Positions 7,074 to 14,502 of a stretch of 16,943 nt of DNA are shown in pieces (the first letter of the stretch is position 1; every line of letters begins with the position of its first letter). A model generated the notes under the pieces. The model was not told the DNA's origin and searched no databases. It was given only the letters and a program-made list of their open reading frames with translations. A program made the translations under genes and the position numbers. This DNA comes from DAINBT01 sp036732785 (GTDB lineage Bacteria > Planctomycetota > Phycisphaerae > Sedimentisphaerales > SM23-30). The stretch is taken from positions 1-16,943 of the forward strand of contig CAZICK010000083.1 in assembly GCA_964537505.1 (NCBI GenBank). Reading direction: 5' to 3'.

Positions 7074-7304
7074 CCACTCAACATGGTGGGACAATAAAAT
7101 TATTATCTTGACAGGATATTGATGGTCTGTTATTTGCAGCCAGACAGTTTTCTCACGGATTAAGGCTACGTTTTTATAGAATACCCGCAGATTGGCCGAT
7201 AGAACTTCCCGTGGTGTGAGTTAAAAATCGCTTTGCGCGCGGTCAAACACGACGAGATCGACTGCTTGAGAACTTTAACTCCTTATATTGCAGTAAGTTA
7301 GAGT

Positions 7305-7339
7305 CTTTTGATCGCTTTTGATCACAATTTGCGTATAAT
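7305..7339 (+). promoter_or_regulatory. topA promoter region, possibly leaderless, with 9-bp direct repeat
   Basis: A perfect -10 hexamer TATAAT (7334-7339) ends only 8 bases before the topA ATG at 7348, so transcription would start at or within about two bases of the start codon. No Shine-Dalgarno sequence is present. Upstream, CTTTTGATC occurs twice in 10-base steps (7305-7313 and 7315-7323), on one face of the helix. No good -35 hexamer lies at 16-18 bases, so an activator or a topology-sensitive promoter is possible. Confidence 0.45.
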
Positions 7340-7347
7340 CTTGTATT

Positions 7348-9828
7348 ATGGCAGCTAAAAAGAAATCATCTTCTAGCGGACGATCACTGGTAATTGTCGA
7401 ATCCCCGGCTAAGGCCAGGACCATCGAAAAATATCTAGGTGACGGCTTTGAGGTCAAAGCCAGTATGGGCCATGTCCGTGATCTGCCGGGCAAGGAGATG
7501 TCTGTTGACATAAGTAACTCGTTCGCACCAACTTACGAGATAATTGCCGGGCGAAAAAAGACAGTTGCCAGTCTGAAAAAGGCGGCCGGGGCCGCCGATA
7601 TGGTCTATCTGGCACCTGACCTGGACCGGGAAGGTGAGGCGATAGCATGGCATTTAGTAGAGGCGCTCAAAATCAAGCCGGAAAAATACCGGCGTGTGGT
7701 TTTCAATGCTATTACCCGCAGTACCATCCAGGACGCCTTCGCTCATCCGGCGGAACTGGATATGGGCAAAGTCTATGCTCAACAGGCTCGTAGAATATTG
7801 GACCGTATTGTGGGATACGAGATCAGCCCGTTATTATGGAAAAAGGTTGCACGGGGGCTTTCGGCGGGCCGGGTGCAGTCGGTGGCAGTAAAGCTGATTG
7901 TCGGTCGGGAAAAGGAAATTCAGGCGTTTGAGCCGCAGGAATACTGGAAGATCAGCGGTATTTTCTCGACCTACGAGGACAAAAATCTGGCGACGCGGTG
8001 GCAGGAATTTTTGGATGGTTTCGAAGAAAAGGCTCCCACCGCCAAGCAAAGGAACCAATGGCTGACCAAAAATCACAGTCTTGAAGCACAGTTGGCCACG
8101 TGGGCGGGCAAGGCTTTCCGACCGGACAACGAAAACAACGCCATGACTGTTCACAAGGCCCTGCAGGGTGTGGATTTCCAGATTGCTGAGATTCAGACCA
8201 AACGGACCATATCGAAAGCCCCGGCTCCTTTTATAACCTCAACGTTGCAGCAGCAGGCGGCAAATCGGCTGGGTTTCTCTACCAAAGGTACGATGCGCAC
8301 GGCACAGCAGTTGTATGAGGGTATGGAATTAGCGGGGCTGGGCAGTGTGGGGCTGATTACTTATATGCGTACGGACAGTACTCATTTGGCGCCCGAGGCG
8401 ATCGATGCTGTACGCAGCTTTATCGATGAAAATTTTGGCAAAGATTATCTGCCGACGAAACCTAATAAACATGGTTCGAGCAATAAGTCGGCCCAACAGG
8501 CTCACGAAGCGATCCGTCCTACCGATGTCAATTTGACTCCGGAGCGGGTTAAAAGCGATCTGACGGGACAGCAGTATAAGTTGTACGATATGATCTGGCG
8601 GCGGTTTGTGGCCTGTCAGATGACCGATGCCCAGTGGGACGTTACCAATGTCAGTATTACCGCCCAGACCGATATGGGCCAGGCGGTATTCAAGGCGATG
8701 GGCCGACAACTGGTTTTTGACGGATTTATGAAGGTTAACGGCGTTGCGACCAGCGACGGCGATCAGATACTGCCAAAACTTGAGCAGGGCCGGGAGGTCT
8801 GGCCGGTGAAGACGCAGGCGAATCAGCATTTTACTTCGCCGCCGGCGCGTTATACGGAGGCATCGCTGGTCAAGACGCTGGAGGCGGAGGGCATCGGTCG
8901 GCCTAGTACCTACGCGACCATTATTTCGACGATCCAGGACCGCGGCTACGTCGAACAACTCGAACGTAAGTTTTATGCTACGGATCTGGGGATCGTGGTA
9001 ACCGAAAAGCTCAACGAGCACTTTCCGCGGGTGATGGACCTGGCATTTACCAGTCACATGGAAGAACAACTCGACAAGATAGAAGAACAGCATCTCGACT
9101 GGGTGCAGGTACTTAATGAATTTTATGGGCCGTTCAAGGATAATCTCGATCGGGCACATCAAGAGATGACACATGCCAAGGCGGAGACTCAACCGTCTGA
9201 ATACACGTGTTCCGAGTGCGGAGAACCTATGGTGTATCGGTTTGGCAAGAATGGGCGGTTCCTGTCTTGCAGCGGTTATCCGAAGTGCAAGTTTGCCTCG
9301 CCGTGTGACCGGAATGGAAAAATGACCGAGCCGGAAAAAACACAGCACAAATGTCCTAAGTGCGGTAAAGAGATGATCTTACGCGAAGGGCGGTTTGGCG
9401 CCTTTCTCGGATGCAGCGACTATCCGCAGTGCAAAACCACACAGCAACTGGACAAAGAAGGTAACCCGCTGCCGCCGAAACCGCCGCCTAAACCGTCCGG
9501 TATTAAATGCTACAAGTGCAGTGGTGAACTGGTGATACGTGAAAGCAAAAAAGGGCCGTTCCTTGGTTGTGGCCGGTTTCCAAGGTGCCGTACCATAGTC
9601 AGTATCAAGCAACTCGATCGCCTCAAAGAGTTGCAGGGAAAAGGCGTTTGGCCGCCTAAAACATACGAGGAAGCGGACGAGTTGCTGGAACGTAAGAAAA
9701 AGAAAGCCGCACCGAAAAAGGGGCAAAAGGCAGCCAAATCAACCAAGGCATCACCCAAATCAGCCAAGGCGCCGTCTAAACCCTCTAAACCGGCCAAGGC
9801 CAGAAAATCACCTGTGACCGTTGATTGA
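7348..9828 (+). CDS. topA: DNA topoisomerase I (type IA)
   Basis: Relaxes negative supercoils by a single-strand break and passage mechanism. The 826-residue protein has a Toprim domain at about 12-130 with IVESPAKA (residues 16-23) and the metal-binding DLDREGEAIAWH (91-102). The gate domains follow, and GLITYMRTDST (335-345) carries the active-site Tyr339. AHEAIRPTD also matches the family. Three four-cysteine zinc ribbons span residues about 621-750: first Cys at 621, third ribbon starting at 721, last Cys at 747. A Lys/Ala/Pro/Ser-rich tail, about 785-826, resembles the basic histone-like tails seen on some bacterial topoisomerases. It is transcribed away from the envelope genes by its own promoter and converges with a prepilin gene 32 bases downstream. 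Confidence 0.96.
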   Translation: MAAKKKSSSSGRSLVIVESPAKARTIEKYLGDGFEVKASMGHVRDLPGKEMSVDISNSFAPTYEIIAGRKKTVASLKKAAGAADMVYLAPDLDREGEAIAWHLVEALKIKPEKYRRVVFNAITRSTIQDAFAHPAELDMGKVYAQQARRILDRIVGYEISPLLWKKVARGLSAGRVQSVAVKLIVGREKEIQAFEPQEYWKISGIFSTYEDKNLATRWQEFLDGFEEKAPTAKQRNQWLTKNHSLEAQLATWAGKAFRPDNENNAMTVHKALQGVDFQIAEIQTKRTISKAPAPFITSTLQQQAANRLGFSTKGTMRTAQQLYEGMELAGLGSVGLITYMRTDSTHLAPEAIDAVRSFIDENFGKDYLPTKPNKHGSSNKSAQQAHEAIRPTDVNLTPERVKSDLTGQQYKLYDMIWRRFVACQMTDAQWDVTNVSITAQTDMGQAVFKAMGRQLVFDGFMKVNGVATSDGDQILPKLEQGREVWPVKTQANQHFTSPPARYTEASLVKTLEAEGIGRPSTYATIISTIQDRGYVEQLERKFYATDLGIVVTEKLNEHFPRVMDLAFTSHMEEQLDKIEEQHLDWVQVLNEFYGPFKDNLDRAHQEMTHAKAETQPSEYTCSECGEPMVYRFGKNGRFLSCSGYPKCKFASPCDRNGKMTEPEKTQHKCPKCGKEMILREGRFGAFLGCSDYPQCKTTQQLDKEGNPLPPKPPPKPSGIKCYKCSGELVIRESKKGPFLGCGRFPRCRTIVSIKQLDRLKELQGKGVWPPKTYEEADELLERKKKKAAPKKGQKAAKSTKASPKSAKAPSKPSKPAKARKSPVTVD

Positions 9829-9860
9829 TAAAGACCGGCAACTTGGTTATTGGCCCGTTC

Positions 9861-10727
9861 TTATTGTGGAACAGTGATATTATAAAAACGGTAGTAGGTC
9901 TTGTGCCATCTGAGGGCCCACAGATCCGCCAGTTCCACTCTTTCGACATTGCCGCCGACAAAAGCCATGTTGACCGCCATACCGTGACGATCGGCACAAA
10001 AACGCTCTATACCTTCGTACATCCCCCAGTTGGGTTCTTCCAGTTGCTGGGCTGTCGGTATGTAATCGGGTTGTGGCGGCCTAGTGGGAAATTCCGTACC
10101 TGAATCCAGTCCCGGCCATGCGCCGACCCAAAAGGAGTCTCCTACTAAGGGAACATCAGATGGGATTGTCGAGTACTTCTTCCAGATCTTTAGTGGGTTC
10201 GGTTCGATATACGCCTCATACAAATAATACGCACTATCGTTCGGGAGGGATCTGGGTAACAGCCAACAATTTATTCCGTAGGAACCTTCAGTGAATTGCC
10301 ATCGCCAAGTTCTTTTAGCCCCTCCATACCACATGGGACTTAATTTATCATCACCCCCCTCCGGTACCTTAAACAGTGCTGACGGGCAGGTGGCTATTTT
10401 TATCACTCCCTCTCGGTATCTAATCGGGTCTTGGAGAAATGCCTTGGTACCACTGAAATATGGGGTCAATGCATGGATCCAGTATTCGCGAGACCCGGTG
10501 TAAGAAAACAGATCGCTGCCATGGAGAAATAACATAGTTTGATCATCATTCTCGTGAACGTACATGGCCATCGCCAAGGCTATTTGCCTGAGATTGCTCG
10601 CGCACTGGACAACCTTGGCTTGCTCCCGGGCCTTGGCCAGGGCCGGCATCAGGATTGATATCAGCAGGGCAATGATGGAAATAACCACCAACAATTCAAT
10701 TAACGTAAAACCTTTTCTCTTCTTCAT
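9861..10727 (-). CDS. prepilin-type N-terminal cleavage/methylation protein
   Basis: A 288-residue protein of the pseudopilin class that is abundant in Planctomycetota. The leader MKKRKG is followed by FTLIELLVVISIIALLISILM, so prepilin peptidase should cut after Gly6 and methylate Phe7. Glu11 is the conserved Glu+5. The hydrophobic helix spans about 7-30. The body contains scattered Trp/Tyr residues, and near the C-terminus comes DRHGMAVNMAFVGGNVERV, a degenerate form of the H-x9-DG motif, with Gly-Gly in place of Asp-Gly. A strong AAGGAG (10735-10740) sits 7 bases before the ATG. It is monocistronic, with its own promoter at 10827-10855. It is probably a surface or secretion-associated pilin-like protein; the exact role is unknown. 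Confidence 0.85.
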   Translation of the reverse strand: MKKRKGFTLIELLVVISIIALLISILMPALAKAREQAKVVQCASNLRQIALAMAMYVHENDDQTMLFLHGSDLFSYTGSREYWIHALTPYFSGTKAFLQDPIRYREGVIKIATCPSALFKVPEGGDDKLSPMWYGGAKRTWRWQFTEGSYGINCWLLPRSLPNDSAYYLYEAYIEPNPLKIWKKYSTIPSDVPLVGDSFWVGAWPGLDSGTEFPTRPPQPDYIPTAQQLEEPNWGMYEGIERFCADRHGMAVNMAFVGGNVERVELADLWALRWHKTYYRFYNITVPQ

Positions 10728-10748
10728 GGAAATTCTCCTTGATATTCA

Positions 10749-10786
10749 CCGGGCCTTTCACGCTTACCGGCGTAAGCCAAGCCCGG
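10749..10786 (-). promoter_or_regulatory. nested hairpin in the prepilin gene leader
   Basis: CCGGGC (10749-10754) pairs with GCCCGG (10781-10786). Inside it, GCTTAC (10762-10767) pairs with GTAAGC (10772-10777) around a CGGC loop. In the minus-strand mRNA this two-tier stem would end 8 bases before the AAGGAG ribosome site, so it could influence translation or mRNA stability. It matches no riboswitch class I recognise. Confidence 0.55.
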
Positions 10787-10826
10787 CATCAGGCACCATA
10801 GGCAAGTTATACTAACGCTATACAGA

Positions 10827-10855
10827 ATGATAACACAGTCGGGCAAGCAGGTCAA
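10827..10855 (-). promoter_or_regulatory. sigma-70-type promoter for the prepilin gene
   Basis: Read on the minus strand, TTGACC (10850-10855) and TATCAT (10827-10832) are each five of six to consensus and are separated by exactly 17 bases. Transcription should start near 10820, giving a leader of about 93 bases that includes the nested hairpin. A 14-base A tract (T run 10872-10885 on +) lies just upstream and could act as an UP-like element. Confidence 0.6.
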
Positions 10856-10871
10856 GCCTATAATTTTGCCG

Positions 10872-10885
10872 TTTTTTTTTTTTTT
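10872..10885. repeat. T14 homopolymer
   Basis: Fourteen consecutive T residues on the + strand. Read on the minus strand, it is an A tract roughly 52-65 bases upstream of the predicted prepilin transcription start. Confidence 0.9.
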
Positions 10886-11090
10886 GATTATTCTGCCTGC
10901 CACAGGGGGATCAGTATCGCTTCAGAGTAAATCCGGCCACCAGAAAATGGTATGGCCGTCGATAAGTCCTGCTATTACAAGAAGATAGCGTTTGGCGGCG
11001 TACTCTGTCGTTCTGGAGTTCCAACAGCGGCTTTGCAGATAATTAGCGTATGGGAATTTGTATTTAACTTACGTTTTCTCAACAATTTAG
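10886..11090. other. intergenic stretch without a recognised gene, with a palindrome
   Basis: This part of the 591-base gap between the divergent prepilin and oxidoreductase genes holds no gene I recognise. The one clear structure is an inverted repeat at 10934-10958: CGGCCA (10934-10939) plus CCA pairs with TGG and TGGCCG (10953-10958) around GAAAA, with a TA bulge. It could be an operator or a short RNA hairpin. The only open frame, 10952-11095 on +, has no ribosome site. Confidence 0.5.
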
Positions 11091-11096
11091 CATAAT
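11091..11096 (+). promoter_or_regulatory. weak candidate promoter for the sugar cassette leader
   Basis: CATAAT (11091-11096) is five of six to the -10 consensus. With 17-base spacing the -35 position (11068-11073) reads CTTACG, only three of six. Transcription would start near 11103. It is the best promoter match I found between 10886 and the oxidoreductase gene, and a weak -35 would be compatible with an activator. Confidence 0.35.
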
Positions 11097-11102
11097 GTCA
11101 TC

Positions 11103-11223
11103 ATCTTGACACAAGGAGGTCCGGCGGAAGCCGGTAATTTAGAGAAAAACCCGTTACGGCGGTTGTATCCGACCGGCCGATTCGATATACTACCGGAAAA
11201 TCCAGTGGCATAGCCACTTTTTC
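11103..11223 (+). ncRNA. candidate structured leader RNA or small RNA ending in a terminator
   Basis: About 120 bases with three stem-loops in order. The first is CCGGC-GGAA-GCCGG at 11121-11134, with a GNRA-type loop. The second is CGGCGGT (11157-11163) pairing with ACC-G-GCCG (11172-11179) across one bulged G. The third is AGTGGC-ATA-GCCACT at 11204-11218, followed by T residues to 11222. A full AAGGAGGT (11113-11120) precedes the first hairpin but has no start codon behind it. The end lies about 96 bases before the oxidoreductase ATG. It could be an attenuator, a riboswitch, a protein-binding leader or a free sRNA. I do not recognise it as a known class. Confidence 0.4.
11204..11222 (+). 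terminator. intrinsic-terminator-like hairpin inside the sugar cassette leader
   Basis: A six-base-pair stem, AGTGGC/GCCACT, with a three-base loop is followed by five T residues counting the last stem base. It lies upstream of, not after, a gene on the same strand, which is why attenuation is suspected. The stem is short, so efficiency may be partial. Confidence 0.5.
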
Positions 11224-11306
11224 TGTTCTATTAGGTTGGCAAAAGGCCGCTCTTGTTGGTCGCTCGCTGGAATGGAAGAATCACGAAGTTAAAGGATTTT
11301 TAACAT

Positions 11307-11311
11307 AGGAG
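11307..11311 (+). promoter_or_regulatory. ribosome binding site fixing the oxidoreductase start
   Basis: AGGAG at 11307-11311 lies 7 bases before the ATG at 11319. The in-frame GTG at 11313 would be only one base from it and is not a plausible start. Confidence 0.8.
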
Positions 11312-11318
11312 TGTGAAT

Positions 11319-12338
11319 ATGCTGACCGTGGCAATCGCGGGTTTTGGTTTTATGGGGCGGATGCATTACCAGTGCTGGAAAGGATTGGCGAATGCACGGG
11401 TGGTTGCCATCTGCGATGCGAACCCGAATATCGTAGCCGATACGAATAAGGCCATTGGCAATATCGAAGGGGCGGCAGCAGCGGTGGATTTCGGCAGGCT
11501 TGAGCTTTATACGGATTTCAGTAAGATGCTTGCCCAGCAGGAGTTAGACGCGGTTTCGATTGCGCTGCCGACCTATATGCACAGAGAGTATTCACAGATG
11601 GCCCTGAAATCGGGGGTGAATGTTCTATGTGAAAAGCCGATGGCGCTAAATGCAGCCGACTGCCAGCAGATGATAAGGGCCGCCCAGATTAGCGGCAAGG
11701 TCCTACAGATTGGTCATTGCGTGCGTTTTTGGCCGGAATACGCCAAGGCGAAGGAGATTGTAACCAGCGGTGAGTTCGGCAGGGTGATAGCGGCTACGTT
11801 TCAGCGCCTGGGCGCCGCGCCGGGATGGGCCTGGGACAATTGGTTCATGGACGAACAGCGCAGCGGCGGTATGGTTTTGGATTTGCACATCCACGATACG
11901 GATTATGTGCAGTATCTGTTCGGTGTTCCCCATGCCCTTTGCAGTCATGCGGCTCAGGGACCGCACGGCGGTACGGCTCACATCGTCACCAAATACCTTT
12001 ATGACGACGACAAGGTAGTTACCGCCGAAGGAAGTTGGGCGGTAATGGAATCGTTCGGTTTCGAAATGAGCTTCAATATCATGCTCGAAAAGGCGACGAT
12101 CGTTTACGATTGCACACGACAGCCGACATTTAGAATATGCCCGGCCCAGGGCAAAGCATTTACCCCCAAGGTCGCCAAGGGGGATGGCTATTCCTTAGAG
12201 ATAGCCCATTTTGCCAAGGTGCTCAGCGGCGAAAAAGTACCGCAGGTTACCACACTGGAGCAATCGCTAAACTCGGTTAGAATTGTGGAAGCGGAAAAGG
12301 AAGCGGCCCGCAAAGGCTGCAAGGTATCGCTGACATAA
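11319..12338 (+). CDS. Gfo/Idh/MocA family oxidoreductase
   Basis: A 339-residue NAD(P)-dependent sugar dehydrogenase of the glucose-fructose oxidoreductase family. The N-terminal Rossmann fold begins at once with VAIAGFGFMG (4-13). CEKPMALN (104-111) carries the conserved Glu-Lys-Pro, whose Lys106 is the usual catalytic lysine. GGMVLDLHIHDTDYV (183-197) carries the second-domain histidines of the active site. No signal peptide or Tat motif is visible, so the enzyme should be cytoplasmic. Members oxidise a sugar hydroxyl, often at C3. It opens a four-gene cassette with a sugar isomerase/epimerase, an MFS transporter and a DUF1080 protein, which suggests 3-keto-sugar chemistry. The exact substrate cannot be told. 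A structured leader lies upstream. Confidence 0.9.
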   Translation: MLTVAIAGFGFMGRMHYQCWKGLANARVVAICDANPNIVADTNKAIGNIEGAAAAVDFGRLELYTDFSKMLAQQELDAVSIALPTYMHREYSQMALKSGVNVLCEKPMALNAADCQQMIRAAQISGKVLQIGHCVRFWPEYAKAKEIVTSGEFGRVIAATFQRLGAAPGWAWDNWFMDEQRSGGMVLDLHIHDTDYVQYLFGVPHALCSHAAQGPHGGTAHIVTKYLYDDDKVVTAEGSWAVMESFGFEMSFNIMLEKATIVYDCTRQPTFRICPAQGKAFTPKVAKGDGYSLEIAHFAKVLSGEKVPQVTTLEQSLNSVRIVEAEKEAARKGCKVSLT

Positions 12339-12353
12339 AAAACAGGGCAATGT

Positions 12354-12395
12354 AATTGTTCTATACAATCAAGTTCTTTTTACCGTCGTTGACGG
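12354..12395 (+). repeat. two small inverted repeats between cassette genes
   Basis: ATTGT-TCTAT-ACAAT (12355-12369) and CCGTC-GTT-GACGG (12383-12395). The second ends two bases before the AGGAGGT ribosome site of the next gene. They might tune translation or mRNA processing between the genes. Both are short and could be chance. Confidence 0.35.
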
Positions 12396-12408
12396 ACAGG
12401 AGGTAGAT

Positions 12409-13221
12409 ATGGCTGAACATGGCGATTGGCCGGTGGGCGTTTGCAGTTGGTCGTTACAGGTGGGCGTGGCCGAGGTGGCCGGGGCAATGAAAAAGCTCGG
12501 AATCGATCATGTCCACCTGGCGGTCGGGCCGGTGATGGAGGCCGGCGGAGACAAATACCTGGCGGCGATAAAGCAGCAGAGTTGGACGATAAGCTCTACG
12601 ATGATCGCTTTTCCACAGGAAGACTATTCGACGCTGGATGCCATCAAGGTAACCGGTGGCATAGTGCCCGACAAAGATTGGCCGCGGAATAAGGAATTGA
12701 CGATCAAGGCTGTGGAGGTCACGGCCCAACTGGGTGTGAAGTATCTGTCGATGCACGCCGGTTTTATCGACGAGACGCGGCCGGGATACGCCAAAAAGTT
12801 CTACAACCGCATTGAATGCCTGGCCGATGCGGCCGCGGAAGAAGACATTATGCTGTTGATGGAAACGGGTCAGGAAACGGCCGATGATCTGAAAACGTTT
12901 CTGGAAGAATTGGACCATCCGGCGCTGGGCGTGAATTTTGACCCGGCCAATATGATTCTTTATGACAAAGGCGATCCGATCGAAGCGGTGCGGGTGCTGG
13001 CGCCCTGGATCAAACATGTTCACATCAAGGACGCTATCAGAACCAAAACGCCCGGCCAGTGGGGGGCGGAAGTGCCCTGGGGCGATGGGCAGGTGAACAG
13101 CGGAGCCTTTTTGAAAGTGCTCAGGGAAGTCGGCTTTGCCGGCGTCCTGGCGATAGAACGGGAAGCGGGTGACGATCGGGTCGGCGATATCAAACTGGCA
13201 GTCGAAAGACTGGTGAGGTAG
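12409..13221 (+). CDS. sugar phosphate isomerase/epimerase-like TIM-barrel protein
   Basis: A 270-residue protein of the xylose-isomerase-like TIM-barrel superfamily, whose members isomerise, epimerise or eliminate on keto-sugars using a divalent metal. Candidate metal ligands stand at the barrel strand ends: Glu152 (LLMETGQE), Asp178 (VNFDPAN), His203/His205 (KHVHIKD) and Glu250 (AIERE). VCSWSL at 11-16 and SMHAGF at 114-119 are further strand-end motifs common in the family. It has no signal peptide and is cytoplasmic. A strong AGGAGGT precedes the ATG. In cassettes with Gfo/Idh/MocA and DUF1080 partners such proteins are thought to act on the 3-keto sugar; that role here is inferred from context. 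Family assignment is firm, substrate unknown. Confidence 0.87.
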   Translation: MAEHGDWPVGVCSWSLQVGVAEVAGAMKKLGIDHVHLAVGPVMEAGGDKYLAAIKQQSWTISSTMIAFPQEDYSTLDAIKVTGGIVPDKDWPRNKELTIKAVEVTAQLGVKYLSMHAGFIDETRPGYAKKFYNRIECLADAAAEEDIMLLMETGQETADDLKTFLEELDHPALGVNFDPANMILYDKGDPIEAVRVLAPWIKHVHIKDAIRTKTPGQWGAEVPWGDGQVNSGAFLKVLREVGFAGVLAIEREAGDDRVGDIKLAVERLVR

Positions 13222-13242
13222 CAACTAAACCAAACCGAATTT

Positions 13243-13248
13243 AAGGAG
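13243..13248 (+). promoter_or_regulatory. ribosome binding site fixing a GTG start for the transporter
   Basis: AAGGAG at 13243-13248 lies 8 bases before GTG at 13257. The nearby ATG at 13261 is out of frame, so the protein starts at the GTG. Confidence 0.75.
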
Positions 13249-13256
13249 AGAGCGCT

Positions 13257-14435
13257 GTGAATGCACAATTATATCTTTTGTTAAGTGTGATGATGTTTCT
13301 GGAGTTTGCGATTTGGGGCGCGTGGTCGCCGGTATTGGCGGCTCGTCTGCTGGGACCGCTCAAGATGAGTGGTAAACAGACCGGCTGGATATACGGTACG
13401 ATCCCCATCGGATGCATTATCTCGCCGCTTATCGCCGGACAGATTGCCGACAGATGGATCAGTACGGAATATATTCTGGGTACGGCCCATCTGATCGGCG
13501 CGGTATTGCTGGTCTGGGCGGCCAACAAAAAAACTTTCGGCAGTTTGTTTGGAGTAATGATGCTCTATTCATTATGTTACGCCGCCACGCTGCCGCTGGT
13601 AAATTCCCTGATGTTTTCTCACCTGACGGATGCGGGTAAACAATCACCCGGCATCTTTATATGGGCCCCGATAGCATGGGTGCTGGTGGGTCTGGCACTG
13701 ACCGCATGGCGACGGGCAAAAGGAAGCGGCAGCGGCGAAGACTGTTTGAAATTTGCCGGAGTATTGTCGCTGGTCATGGGCGCTTTTTGTTTCTTGCTGC
13801 CCAATACGCCACCAAAAGGAACAGCCGGTGAGGTACTGCCTTTTGTCCAGGCATTCGCAATGCTAAGTGACAGTCAGTTCCTGATATTTATGATTGTATC
13901 TTTTGTCGTGGCGGCTCAGCTCCAGTTCTATTTCCTGGGCACAGCCCAGTACCTTGGTGATATTGGCGTCCAGAGCAAGGATGTACCGGCCGCTATGACC
14001 ATCGCCCAGGCGGCACAAACGCTGGCGACGTTATTTGTGCTGGGTTGGCTGTTGGCCAAGGGATTTCAATGGACCCTGGCGGTCGGAGCACTATGCTGGC
14101 TGATAATGTATTTGGCCTATTCTGCTATGAAGCCCAAAGGGCTTGTTATTGCTTCACAGGCTCTGCACGGCTGCGCTTATGTCTTTTTCATTATCGGTGG
14201 ACAGATATATGTCAACAGCGTAGCGGAAAAAACAATCGCTAGTTCCGCCCAGGCGTTACTATTTATGGCTACGGTAGGGTTTGGACTCTTTTTTGGTACG
14301 CAATTCACCGGGGCGGTCATGGACCGCTGTAATGTTGCCGGCAAATTCAGTTGGCGGTCGATCTTCCTCGTGCCCTGCACTCTTATACTGATCTGTGCGG
14401 TGGTGTTAATTTTATTCTTCAAAGGCGGAAAATGA
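13257..14435 (+). CDS. MFS transporter, nucleoside:H+ symporter (NupG/XapB) type
   Basis: A 392-residue inner-membrane protein with about twelve hydrophobic segments, slightly shorter than E. coli NupG. The first segment, with FLEFAIWGAW (residues 14-23), and the following loop with GQIADRWIST match the NupG pattern (a large residue-rich first helix, then a xxADxW loop). The position of IADRW corresponds to the MFS signature loop between helices 2 and 3. An internal loop near residues 145-165 is basic and glycine-rich. In E. coli these proteins import nucleosides with protons. In sugar-catabolic cassettes of this kind the same family may carry a mono- or keto-saccharide; that is inferred from neighbours only. 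It starts 35 bases after the isomerase gene. Confidence 0.85.
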   Translation: MNAQLYLLLSVMMFLEFAIWGAWSPVLAARLLGPLKMSGKQTGWIYGTIPIGCIISPLIAGQIADRWISTEYILGTAHLIGAVLLVWAANKKTFGSLFGVMMLYSLCYAATLPLVNSLMFSHLTDAGKQSPGIFIWAPIAWVLVGLALTAWRRAKGSGSGEDCLKFAGVLSLVMGAFCFLLPNTPPKGTAGEVLPFVQAFAMLSDSQFLIFMIVSFVVAAQLQFYFLGTAQYLGDIGVQSKDVPAAMTIAQAAQTLATLFVLGWLLAKGFQWTLAVGALCWLIMYLAYSAMKPKGLVIASQALHGCAYVFFIIGGQIYVNSVAEKTIASSAQALLFMATVGFGLFFGTQFTGAVMDRCNVAGKFSWRSIFLVPCTLILICAVVLILFFKGGK

Positions 14436-14489
14436 TTTACTGGAATCTTGTTGAATGAAAATTGGCTTTAAAAAACTGCGAAAGTTAAC

Positions 14490-14494
14490 AGGAG
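14490..14494 (+). promoter_or_regulatory. ribosome binding site fixing the DUF1080 lipoprotein start
   Basis: AGGAG at 14490-14494 lies 8 bases before the ATG at 14503. The upstream in-frame ATG at 14455 has no such site and would put a charged stretch before the signal peptide. Confidence 0.8.
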
Positions 14495-14502
14495 ATGTAA
14501 CA

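Noticed and set aside
7074..7089. Terminator after the SDR gene (CCAC ... GTGG)
   Set aside because: Only four base pairs, an eight-base loop and no T run.
7108..7136. TTGACA as the main topA promoter
   Set aside because: The -35 is perfect, but the 17-base-spaced -10 reads TATTTG, only three of six. It stays as an alternative.
8329..9348. 339-codon open frame antisense to topA
   Set aside because: It lies entirely opposite conserved topoisomerase motifs, and no family features were seen.
10952..11095. 47-residue open frame in the divergent intergenic region
   Set aside because: No ribosome site, no recognisable motif, and it overlaps the palindrome and the candidate promoter.
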